Assembly: GCA_016763915.1 (NCBI GenBank)
Contig: JAESSX010000191.1
Span: 1-5,976, forward strand
Direction: 5' to 3'
Length of the DNA stretch: 5,976 nt
Origin: Rhodospirillales bacterium
Lineage (GTDB): Bacteria > Pseudomonadota > Alphaproteobacteria > Rhodospirillales_A > Casp-alpha2
Shown here: positions 1-5,976 of the stretch, piece after piece
How positions within the stretch are numbered: position 1 is the stretch's first letter
Layout of the letters: each line of letters starts with the position of its first letter
Program-made: the position numbers and the translations under genes
The notes under the pieces: model-generated
Databases searched by the model: none
The model's input: only the letters and a program-made list of their open reading frames with translations
What the model was told of the DNA's origin: nothing

Positions 1-1
1 C

Positions 2-1837
2 GCTATCGAGAACTATATGAAAGCTAACGTATATAGAAATAAACTTGGTGAAAAAATTAATCAAGGTAAAAACCTAAACAACATTGGAACTCTTTTTGAA
101 TATCAAGGAAAATATGAAGCGGCCATTGAGCATTTTTTATCTGCATTAAGGATATATGAAGAATCTGGCTATATCACCGGACAAGGTATCGTATTAAATA
201 ACATTGGAATCATCTATATTATTCAGAAGAATTACGATAAAGCAATAGAATATCAAAAGAAATCACTCATCATAAAAGAAGAACAGCATGACACTGTTGG
301 AATGGCAAGCAGTATTGACAATATAGGTATCGCCTATTTATACAAAGATAATCTTGATCAGGCACTGATTTACGGAAAAAGATCAATGGCTATAAGAGAA
401 AACCTAAATGACCAACTGGGATTGTCTAGAACCTTGAATAATGTTGGTAATATTTATTCCAAGCAAAAGAATTATTCAATCGCTTTAGATCTATTCATAC
501 GGGCCTTAAAAATAAAAAATGAATTAAATGATCATCCCGGTACAGTTGTGAGTCTAAACAACATTGGGGAATTATATGCTGCCCAAGAGAAATATGATAG
601 AGCCATTGCTTACTTTACAGATTGCCTGGAAAAAGCAAAGGAGATTGATTTCAAGGAAGCTATTCTGTCTTGTTACACGAATTTAGCACAAGCGCATAGA
701 GCCAAAACCAATTTTGAAATTGCTTTTGACTTCCACGAACGATTTATAAGTTTGAAAGATTCCCTTTTTAATGAACAAAGTACCAGGAGTATGAATGAGA
801 TGCAGGCAAAATATGAATCTAAAAAAAAGGAAAAAGAGATTGAAATGCTTACGAAGAATAATGGCCTTCAGGAACTAATAACTCAACAACAAAAAGATCA
901 AATAAAAAAACAAAAATTATTAATTCTTGGAATCTTTTTCATTTTAGCATTGGCAGTATCTTTAATTTATGTGGTTTATTCACAGTTTAAATTTAAGCGT
1001 AATGCAAATATTGAATTAGAAAGAAAAAATGTCCTTTTGGAACTTACTAATAATGACCTGGATAAAAAAAATAAAAATATTTCTGAAAGTATCAACTATG
1101 CGCAAAGAATTCAGGAAACTATAATGCCTACCCAATCTCACCTTAAGAAAATTTTTCCTGACTCGTTTATTTTTTATAAAGCCAAGGACGTAGTAAGTGG
1201 TGATTTCCCCTGGACAATGAATACCAATGAAAACTTTTTTGCTGCAGCTGTTGATTGTACCGGTCATGGGGTTCCAGGTGCGATGATGAGTATGATCGGT
1301 TATTTTTTATTAAATGATATTGTAGGAGGCAAAAAAGTACAGGACCCTGCTGAAATACTTAATCAACTTCATAATGGCATAAAAGATACTTTGAAACAAG
1401 AGGAGAACCTTGAATCAAAGGATGGTATGGACATTGCCTTTTGCAAGATCAATAAAGGGAAAAAGGAAGTACAGTTTGCCGGTGCCCACAGACCTTTAAT
1501 TTGGCTTCATCAAGGAGAGATTCATGAAATTAAGGGGGATAGATTTCCTGTAGGTGGATTGCAATACTCAAGTAGAGGTAAAGAAATAAGGTTTACAAAA
1601 CACCAGTTAAATCTTGATATTGGTGATTCCATATTTTTCTATTCGGATGGTTTAATAGACCAAATTGGGGGGCAAAATGGAAAAAGGTTCAAAAATGATC
1701 AGGTAAAAGAAATAATATTAACCCATCAAGATAAAACCATGGAAGAGCTGAACGAAATATTTGATCAAACATTTACAAAATGGATGGGTGGCAGTAAGCA
1801 ATTAGATGATGTAATTATGATTGGGATAAGAATTTGA
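2..1837 (+). CDS. TPR-repeat membrane protein with SpoIIE/PP2C-type Ser/Thr phosphatase domain (5'-truncated by window edge)
   Basis: Likely a signalling phosphatase that dephosphorylates Ser/Thr on a partner protein in response to something sensed by the TPR region. The frame is open to the window edge, and the codons before the first ATG (position 17) read AIENY, the second half of a TPR unit, so the true start lies upstream. Counting from that ATG: six TPR units with a 40-residue period (about 17-256, each with an LNNIG-like core), a charged coiled coil (about 258-300), one membrane span (about 301-321), a second short coiled coil, then the phosphatase domain (about 355-606). Metal-site and catalytic motifs are intact: SGDF with D396, DCTGHGVPGA from D413, DGMD 469-472, YSDG with D544, and LDDV with D597/D598. 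SGDF is followed by PW where YW is common; I regard this as a subfamily variant. The C-terminus is complete. The substrate is unknown and no anti-sigma-factor partner gene is adjacent. Confidence 0.9.
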   Translation, partial: AIENYMKANVYRNKLGEKINQGKNLNNIGTLFEYQGKYEAAIEHFLSALRIYEESGYITGQGIVLNNIGIIYIIQKNYDKAIEYQKKSLIIKEEQHDTVGMASSIDNIGIAYLYKDNLDQALIYGKRSMAIRENLNDQLGLSRTLNNVGNIYSKQKNYSIALDLFIRALKIKNELNDHPGTVVSLNNIGELYAAQEKYDRAIAYFTDCLEKAKEIDFKEAILSCYTNLAQAHRAKTNFEIAFDFHERFISLKDSLFNEQSTRSMNEMQAKYESKKKEKEIEMLTKNNGLQELITQQQKDQIKKQKLLILGIFFILALAVSLIYVVYSQFKFKRNANIELERKNVLLELTNNDLDKKNKNISESINYAQRIQETIMPTQSHLKKIFPDSFIFYKAKDVVSGDFPWTMNTNENFFAAAVDCTGHGVPGAMMSMIGYFLLNDIVGGKKVQDPAEILNQLHNGIKDTLKQEENLESKDGMDIAFCKINKGKKEVQFAGAHRPLIWLHQGEIHEIKGDRFPVGGLQYSSRGKEIRFTKHQLNLDIGDSIFFYSDGLIDQIGGQNGKRFKNDQVKEIILTHQDKTMEELNEIFDQTFTKWMGGSKQLDDVIMIGIRI

Positions 1838-1856
1838 ATGAGTAGTTAAATCACAA

Positions 1857-1877
1857 AAACTGGTAAAAACCATGTTT
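1857..1877 (+). other. Small hairpin just downstream of the phosphatase gene
   Basis: AAAC-TGGT (1857-1864) pairs with ACCA-t-GTTT (1869-1877) across an AAAA loop: eight pairs with one bulged T. It lies 20 bases past the stop codon, but A-rich sequence follows instead of a U-tract, so it is not a textbook intrinsic terminator. It may protect the 3' end of the mRNA, or be chance in AT-rich DNA. Confidence 0.3.
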
Positions 1878-1882
1878 AAAAC

Positions 1883-1909
1883 AAAAAAACCGATCTGATG
1901 ATCGGCTTG
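1883..1909 (-). terminator. Intrinsic-terminator-like hairpin, functional orientation on the - strand
   Basis: CCGATC (1890-1895) and GATCGG (1900-1905) form a perfect six-pair stem with a four-base loop. Seven A's at 1883-1889 become a seven-U tract when read on the - strand, the classic terminator layout. On the + strand the hairpin is followed by CTTGAAACC, without a U-tract, so it would terminate the phosphatase mRNA poorly. No - strand gene is visible to its right, so it is either a decayed bidirectional terminator or a leftover from an earlier arrangement. Confidence 0.5.
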
Positions 1910-2001
1910 AAACCTGCTAGAATGGGAATAATATCGAACCTTTTGATGCAAGATATTAAGTTGATAACAGATTCTCAGCTCTATTTATAAAGTGTAAAAA
2001 A

Positions 2002-2964
2002 ATGCATAAAATGAAAGCCTCAATACGTAGAAGATATGGTTCACCAAATCAGATAAAAATTGAGAATATTGAAAAACCTATTTCGAAAGACAATGAGGTA
2101 TTAATTAAGGTTTATGCTACTACGGTCAACAGAACAGATTGTGCAAACCTTACAGCTAAACCTTTTATTATGAGGTTTTTCTTAGGGTTATTTAGACCAA
2201 GAAAAATAATATTAGGGACAGATTTTGCAGGTAAAGTAGTATCAATAGGAAAAAATGTCAACTCATTTAGCATTGGTGATAAGGTCTTCGGTTTTAATGA
2301 CACAGGTTCAGAATCACAAGCTGAATATATAACAACAACTGTAGAAAATTTATTTCCTATTCCGAAAGAGATAGATTATAAACAAGCAGCTGCAAGTTTA
2401 GAAGGGGCTAATTATGCGTATACTTTCATTCATAAAGTAAATATTCAATCTGGACAAAAAATTCTGATAAACGGGGCAACTGGTGGAATTGGTTCTGCTC
2501 TCCTGCAATTTGTTAGACAATATGATGTCAAAATAACAGCCACTTGCAATACAAAAAACATGAAATTAATACAATCTTTAGGTGCTGACAAAATTTATGA
2601 CTACACCAAAGAAGACTTTACAAATGATAATGATAAATATGACTTTATATTTGATGCGGTGGGTAAAAGTACATTTGGAAAATGTAAATCACTATTGAGA
2701 AAAAAAGGAGTTTATATATCGTCAGAGTTAGGACCTTACTCTCAAAATATTTTTTACCCCTTATTGACTTCAATTTCAAGTAAAAAAGTAATCTTTCCTA
2801 TACCTTATAGTAAGCAGAAAACGATACCTTATATTAGTAATCTTTTGGAGAAAGAAAAGTTCAAGCCCGTGATAGACCGAGAATATTTATTAGAAGATAT
2901 ATCCAAAGCTTACGAATATGTAATTACAGGACAGAAAACGGGAAACGTTTTAATTAATGTATGA
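2002..2964 (+). CDS. Zinc-independent NAD(P)H-dependent alcohol dehydrogenase / quinone oxidoreductase-like protein (MDR superfamily)
   Basis: A cytosolic medium-chain dehydrogenase/reductase, expected to use NAD(P)H to reduce a quinone, enone or other carbonyl; the substrate cannot be read from sequence. At 320 residues it has the normal length for the family. The N-terminal GroES-like domain carries the quinone-reductase signature VNRTDC (42-47) and GTDFAG (72-77) where zinc enzymes have GHE-type metal ligands, so no catalytic zinc is expected. The Rossmann nucleotide-binding motif is GATGGIGS (158-165). Family members usually begin MKA, so the ATG at 2011 (M4) is a plausible alternative to the ATG at 2002; no Shine-Dalgarno-like site favours either. 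Two sampled 60-base lines give about 31% GC, the lowest in the window. The gene has about 165 bases of non-coding DNA on its left and structured repeat A directly after its stop, so it is probably transcribed alone. The family call is firm; the function is generic. Confidence 0.9.
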   Translation: MHKMKASIRRRYGSPNQIKIENIEKPISKDNEVLIKVYATTVNRTDCANLTAKPFIMRFFLGLFRPRKIILGTDFAGKVVSIGKNVNSFSIGDKVFGFNDTGSESQAEYITTTVENLFPIPKEIDYKQAAASLEGANYAYTFIHKVNIQSGQKILINGATGGIGSALLQFVRQYDVKITATCNTKNMKLIQSLGADKIYDYTKEDFTNDNDKYDFIFDAVGKSTFGKCKSLLRKKGVYISSELGPYSQNIFYPLLTSISSKKVIFPIPYSKQKTIPYISNLLEKEKFKPVIDREYLLEDISKAYEYVITGQKTGNVLINV

Positions 2965-2975
2965 AAAAAACGAGA

Positions 2976-3049
2976 GCACAACAAAGGCTAAAACGACAAT
3001 AGCTCCCATTCGGTCGCTACTGCGTTTAGCCAAACTGTTAGTGGTAAGC
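2976..3049 (+). repeat. Structured attC-like site A (nested inverted repeat)
   Basis: The order of elements is AAC (2980-2982), 3-base spacer, GGCTAAAACG (2986-2995), TAGC (3000-3003), 12-base loop, GCTA (3016-3019), CGTTTAGCC (3023-3031), 5-base spacer, GTTA (3037-3040), five bases, AAGC (3046-3049). GGCTAAAACG pairs with CGTTTAGCC through nine pairs with one bulged A. The outer AAC pairs with GTT and the inner TAGC with GCTA. An imperfect hairpin with outer AAC/GTT, unequal 3- and 5-base spacers and an extrahelical base is reminiscent of integron attC recombination sites. The same architecture recurs as site B. It has no U-tract, so it is not a normal terminator. The shared structure is seen directly; the recombination role is inference. 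Confidence 0.6.
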
Positions 3050-3165
3050 AAAATAGGAACTAAATAAAAACCTATGAAACAAATAATTCTAGGGCAATAA
3101 CATACGACATTTGCAAGAATAAAACTCATGATTTGGCTGAGATCGTAAAAAGAAAATTTAGTGAA

Positions 3166-4359
3166 ATGAATATAATCAGCTTACAACCCACTGCATCAAC
3201 TGAGAGAATTCAGTCACTTGACTTACTAAGAGGATTTGCCCTGTTCGGCATACTTATAATGAACATCATCTCCTTCTCTAACATAGGGACTGGGTATATC
3301 AACCCCACGTTAGGAGCCGGTTTAGAAGGATACAATGGGTGGATTTATGGGTTCAATCATCTGTTTGCAGAGATGAGATTCATGAGTATTTTCTCGATGC
3401 TCTTTGGAGCTGGTATCCTGATCTTTTCAGACAATGCAATGAAGAAAGGAAAGACAGCCTGGAAATATCATTACCGCAGGATGTTACTTCTGATAGTTAT
3501 TGGATTTATACATGCATACCTCATATGGATGGGTGATATATTGGTAGCATATGCGATCTGCGGAAGTATAGCATTCTTAATGCGTAAGTGCAATACCAGA
3601 ACCTTGTTTATTGTGGGTGGAATCTTTTTCGTAATACCTGTCGTTCTGTCTTTAATGTCTTACTTCTTTACCCCGCAAGAAAAGCTTGAAGAGATATTCA
3701 GGTTCTGGAATCCCACACAGGAAAGTGTGGATTGGGAGATCAGTGCCTACTGCGGGTCGTATATGGATCAAATGTCTCCTCGTATATCCGGCGCTATAGA
3801 ATTACAGACATTGGTTTTCCTTATAGAATATATTTGGAGAGTCTTATCGATGATGTTGCTAGGTATGATCTTATATAGAAAAGGGATATTGTCTGCTCAA
3901 AAAGATAATGCCTTCTATCAAAAACTTCTTCTCATTGGACTAACAGCAGGACTCGTAATATCAGGAACCGGGCTATACAGAGCTTATAACCAAGGCTGGA
4001 ATGGTATATGGTACATGAATGTCGGCCATCATTATAATTACATCGCCTCTCTCTTGATAGCTATAGCGTATATTGGCCTCATCATGCTTTGGAACAAGTC
4101 GAATATCCTGCAAGGCCTGAAATCCAGATTGAAGGCTGTCGGCAGGCTTGCATTCACTAACTATATTATGACTTCTATCATCTGCACTTTCATATTCTAT
4201 GGCCATGGCCTGGGATTATTCGCCACTATGGACAGGTTGCATCATTGGGGTATTATCTTACTAGTATGGGCTTTTCTATTATTCATATCTCCTGTCATTT
4301 TGAAGAAATACAAGAGAGGGCCACTGGAGTGGGCCTGGAGAAAATTGACTTATCTGTAA
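3166..4359 (+). CDS. DUF418 / YeiB-like multi-spanning membrane protein
   Basis: An integral inner-membrane protein of about 397 residues, close to the usual family length. Family signatures in order: RIQSLDLLRGFALFGILIMN at the N-terminus (14-33), FSMLFGAG (76-83), YRRMLLLIVIGFIHAYLIWMGDIL followed by a further span, GRLAFTNY (326-333), and the C-terminal GPLEWAWRKLTY typical of DUF418. By eye there are roughly eight to ten hydrophobic spans. The biochemical role of the family is not settled; it resembles acyltransferase-like membrane proteins and is often discussed in a transport or envelope context, so no reaction is assigned. The ATG at 3166 is chosen because homologues start shortly before the R-I-Q-S-L-D motif; the frame stays open upstream and a TTG at 3133 would add 11 unremarkable residues. 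The gene sits alone between sites A and B, like the body of a single-gene cassette. Its GC content is intermediate (about 39% in two sampled lines). Confidence 0.88.
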   Translation: MNIISLQPTASTERIQSLDLLRGFALFGILIMNIISFSNIGTGYINPTLGAGLEGYNGWIYGFNHLFAEMRFMSIFSMLFGAGILIFSDNAMKKGKTAWKYHYRRMLLLIVIGFIHAYLIWMGDILVAYAICGSIAFLMRKCNTRTLFIVGGIFFVIPVVLSLMSYFFTPQEKLEEIFRFWNPTQESVDWEISAYCGSYMDQMSPRISGAIELQTLVFLIEYIWRVLSMMLLGMILYRKGILSAQKDNAFYQKLLLIGLTAGLVISGTGLYRAYNQGWNGIWYMNVGHHYNYIASLLIAIAYIGLIMLWNKSNILQGLKSRLKAVGRLAFTNYIMTSIICTFIFYGHGLGLFATMDRLHHWGIILLVWAFLLFISPVILKKYKRGPLEWAWRKLTYL

Positions 4360-4411
4360 TTGAACGTGAACCCAATTTTATATAAAAAACTAAAGAAGAG
4401 CGAAAACCAGC

Positions 4412-4486
4412 GACTAACAATGGCTAATAAATCATAGCTGCGCTACGGGACAACAATGCTTTTTAGCCGGAACGTTATAAACAAGC
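4412..4486 (+). repeat. Structured attC-like site B (second copy of the same architecture)
   Basis: The order of elements is AAC (4416-4418), 3-base spacer, GGCTAA (4422-4427), TAGC (4435-4438), 3-base loop, GCTA (4442-4445), TTAGCC (4463-4468), 5-base spacer, GTTA (4474-4477), five bases, AAGC (4483-4486). Every element of site A is present in the same order, with identical spacers between AAC and GGCTAA (3) and between TTAGCC and GTTA (5), while the internal loops differ in sequence and length. Conserved arms with a variable centre are the hallmark of a recombination-site family more than of a copied transposable repeat. Site B lies in the same orientation as A, downstream of the DUF418 gene, and GTT-to-GTT spacing is 1437 bases. 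The function is inferred; alternatives are an mRNA 3'-end stabiliser or another Bacteroidota intergenic repeat. Confidence 0.6.
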
Positions 4487-4537
4487 CATATTAAACAAAA
4501 TCACTCATTAATTTTAACATATAAAAATTACGAAAAA

Positions 4538-4545
4538 AAGGTGGG
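4538..4545 (+). promoter_or_regulatory. Shine-Dalgarno-like ribosome binding site
   Basis: AAGGTGGG ends three bases before the ATG at 4549 and differs from AAGGAGG at one position. The two complete upstream genes lack such a site, as is normal for Bacteroidota. It fixes the start of the opine dehydrogenase gene and suggests a donor that relies on Shine-Dalgarno initiation. Confidence 0.55.
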
Positions 4546-4548
4546 AAC

Positions 4549-5763
4549 ATGACTAAACAAGAAAAAAAAGAGGTGACGATTGTAGGTGGAGGTAGCAGTG
4601 CTCATATTTTGATTCCATTTCTTTCTGGAGCGAGTTTTACCGTCAACATTCTCACACGAAGACCTAAGGAATGGTTCTCTAAGATCGATCTTCAATTGCA
4701 CTCGATTCACGGGGAAATCCAGGAGGAGTTTAGTGGTTCCCTGACGAAAATCAGTGACAATCCGACTGAAGTCATTCCACAGGCAAGTTTTGTGATTATA
4801 TGCATGCCGGTATGCAAATATCGTATTGCTCTTCATGGTCTGGCGCCACATCTTGCGAAAGACAAAGAGGTGTTTGTTGGGACCATTTATGGTCAGGCAG
4901 GATTTAACTGGATGGTTGATGAGATCAAGAAAAAGTTTGATTTGAGCAATATCACTACCTTTGCCATCGGCTTAATTCCGTGGATTTGCCGGATCATTGA
5001 ATATGGTAAGGTGGGAGTCACCTATGGTTGTAAGGAGTTTAATGTTGTGGCAGTATCGCCGCCGAACCGTTTCTCTGAACTCAATAATCTTTTTTTGAAA
5101 AATATTTGCGAGCGATGGCTAAATAAAGGGCATTTCCGACAAGCCGACAATTTTTTGTCATTAACTCTGTCTGTCGACAACCAAATCATCCATCCATCGC
5201 GTTGCTACGGTTTGTTTCTCAAATACAACGGGAAATGGGCGAACAAAGAAGATATTCCCTATTTTTACCGCGACTATGATCAAAAATCAGCCGACCTTCT
5301 ACAGGAATTAGACGCAGACTACTCTAAAATCCGAGAGGCCATCAAGATAAAATATTCTGAGTTTGATTTCCAATACATGCTTGATTACCTCGGTCTTGAG
5401 CGACTATCATACCGATCGGAAAACACCGACATTCGCGAATCATTCACGACATCACCGACGTTGGGAGCCATCAAACCACCCACCATTCAATTGGAAAGTG
5501 GCGAATGGATCATAGACAAGGATCATCGCTTCTTCACAGACGACATTCATTATGGCCTATGTATTGCAAAGTGGATTGCTGACCAACTATTTTTGGACGT
5601 TCCCACCATTGACAGTATCATTGACTGGGCCCAGCAATTGCGCAATGAGAAAATCATCGAGGGAAATAAATTGTTATTGGGCAGCGAAAGCCTGACTACG
5701 GAATTTATGTCCGGTATTCCCCCGGTGTATGGACTCAACAGCATCGATGACATACTGGACTAA
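4549..5763 (+). CDS. Opine dehydrogenase (NAD/NADP octopine/nopaline dehydrogenase family)
   Basis: Expected to join an amino acid and a 2-oxo acid by NAD(P)H-dependent reductive condensation, or to run the reverse oxidation, in the cytosol. Its 404 residues match the family. The N-terminal Rossmann domain shows VTIVGGGSSAH (9-19), corresponding to the family GGGxxAH-type nucleotide loop. A central segment has GLIPWICR, like the family's G-x-x-PW-x-C-R stretch. The C-terminal domain has VDNQIIHPSR with the expected catalytic His at H215, and RFFTDDIHYGL, where D332 is the likely partner Asp. The reading frame is intact and begins after a Shine-Dalgarno-like site. Two sampled lines give 47-50% GC against about 30-43% in sampled lines of genes 2 and 3, suggesting acquisition from another lineage. 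Neighbours are site B on the left and a tRNA-Ser remnant on the right; no nicotianamine-synthase-like or exporter gene of a metallophore cluster is visible. The family is firm; the substrates are unknown, and octopine or nopaline should not be assumed. Confidence 0.87.
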   Translation: MTKQEKKEVTIVGGGSSAHILIPFLSGASFTVNILTRRPKEWFSKIDLQLHSIHGEIQEEFSGSLTKISDNPTEVIPQASFVIICMPVCKYRIALHGLAPHLAKDKEVFVGTIYGQAGFNWMVDEIKKKFDLSNITTFAIGLIPWICRIIEYGKVGVTYGCKEFNVVAVSPPNRFSELNNLFLKNICERWLNKGHFRQADNFLSLTLSVDNQIIHPSRCYGLFLKYNGKWANKEDIPYFYRDYDQKSADLLQELDADYSKIREAIKIKYSEFDFQYMLDYLGLERLSYRSENTDIRESFTTSPTLGAIKPPTIQLESGEWIIDKDHRFFTDDIHYGLCIAKWIADQLFLDVPTIDSIIDWAQQLRNEKIIEGNKLLLGSESLTTEFMSGIPPVYGLNSIDDILD

Positions 5764-5976
5764 CTTTTGTTTTTATCTCATCCATAAAAGTGTGGAGAGT
5801 ACAAGATTTGAACTAGTGCATGATTGTTAAACCATGACGGATTAGCAATACACAATCTCACGAGGAGGAATATTGAATGTGTGCTATAAATGTGCTGTGT
5901 TTTTTAGAAAATTGATTTTATACATTGGTTGATTACGGTTTTCGGAAGGGACAGGTTAGTTATTGTTTAATAAGTA
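5764..5976. other. Right-end non-coding stretch
   Basis: Apart from the tRNA remnant I see no supported gene here. A T-rich run follows the opine dehydrogenase stop, but I find no stem before it. A strong Shine-Dalgarno-like GAGGAGG (5862-5868) lies eight bases before an ATG at 5877, but that frame closes after 12 codons (MCAINVLCFLEN). Confidence 0.5.
5794..5850 (-). pseudogene. 3' remnant of a tRNA-Ser(GCT) gene, probable integration (att) scar
   Basis: Read on the - strand, the segment matches the 3' two-thirds of a class II tRNA. It has the anticodon loop TTGCTAA (5842-5848, anticodon GCT, serine), an anticodon 3' stem, and a long variable arm closed by CATG/CATG (5833-5836 with 5819-5822). 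A T-arm follows with loop TTCAAAT (5806-5812) and a stem of four pairs out of five (mismatch at 5815), then the acceptor 3' strand ACTCTCC (5794-5800). The expected 5' part, with GGAGAGT acceptor strand and D-arm, is absent: to the right of about 5850 the sequence becomes unrelated, and even the 5' anticodon stem is mismatched. It cannot fold as a tRNA. Retention of exactly the anticodon-to-3'-end part is what tRNA-targeting integrases leave at one end of an inserted element. Confidence 0.7.

Noticed and set aside
3106..3113. GACATTTG, a seven-of-eight match to the Bacteroidota -7 promoter element TAnnTTTG, upstream of the DUF418 gene
   Set aside because: No TTTG/TTG element is found at the matching -33 distance, and a single near-match in AT-rich DNA is expected by chance.
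3133..3165. TTG-initiated 11-residue extension of the DUF418 protein
   Set aside because: The extra residues are charged, lack family similarity and start with a weak codon; the ATG at 3166 places the conserved R-I-Q-S-L-D motif at the usual distance from the start.
2976..4486. Sites A and B as plain rho-independent terminators
   Set aside because: Neither hairpin is followed by a U-tract, and the shared asymmetric spacers and AAC/GTT ends are not explained by termination.
4520..4525. TATAAA as a -10 box for the opine dehydrogenase
   Set aside because: A start from it would leave almost no room before the Shine-Dalgarno site, and no credible -35 element lies upstream.
4528..4851. Antisense open frame of about 107 codons over the 5' end of the opine dehydrogenase
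   Set aside because: It lies opposite a gene with clear family motifs, and its own product shows low-complexity F runs and no recognisable domain. Other short antisense and out-of-frame stretches in the window were dismissed for the same reason.
5794..5900. An intact functional tRNA on the - strand
   Set aside because: No 5' acceptor strand complementary to ACTCTCC and no D-arm occur to the right of the anticodon region, and the anticodon stem is mismatched.
1..5976. CRISPR array, insertion sequence or transposase
   Set aside because: No regularly spaced short direct repeats and no transposase-like frame or terminal inverted repeats were seen; the 120-base periodicity in the first gene encodes TPR units.

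Overview
The window looks like chromosomal DNA of an AT-rich Bacteroidota (Cytophagales- or Flavobacteriia-like) organism. The main reason is the first gene, a TPR / single-membrane-span / SpoIIE-type phosphatase of a layout common in that group. The second gene also closely resembles dehydrogenases I know from flavobacteria. This is recognition from memory; no search was run.

Layout, left to right, with all protein genes on the + strand. (1) Up to 1837: a sensor-like protein with TPR repeats and a PP2C/SpoIIE phosphatase domain, cut off at its 5' end by the window edge. (2) 1838-2001: a gap with two small hairpins, one of which reads as an intrinsic terminator only on the - strand. (3) 2002-2964: a zinc-free medium-chain NAD(P)H dehydrogenase of the quinone-oxidoreductase type. 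(4) 2976-3049: a structured repeat, site A. (5) 3166-4359: a DUF418/YeiB-like multi-spanning membrane protein. (6) 4412-4486: a second copy of the structured repeat, site B. (7) 4549-5763: an opine (octopine/nopaline-type) dehydrogenase with a Shine-Dalgarno-like site and clearly higher GC. (8) 5764-5976: no convincing gene, but a 57-base remnant matching the 3' part of a serine tRNA (anticodon GCT) on the - strand.

The genes do not look like one pathway. Each has its own intergenic region and its own base composition. The window reads as an accessory mosaic: single-gene modules separated by recombination-type landmarks. The most interesting signal is the pair of sites A and B. They share one nested fold and the same asymmetric spacers, lie in the same orientation and bracket the membrane-protein gene. 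That resembles integron attC sites and gene cassettes, though no integrase is visible. The tRNA-Ser remnant at the right end looks like the scar of tRNA-targeted integration. Together these suggest a region shaped by site-specific recombination; this is inference, not proof.
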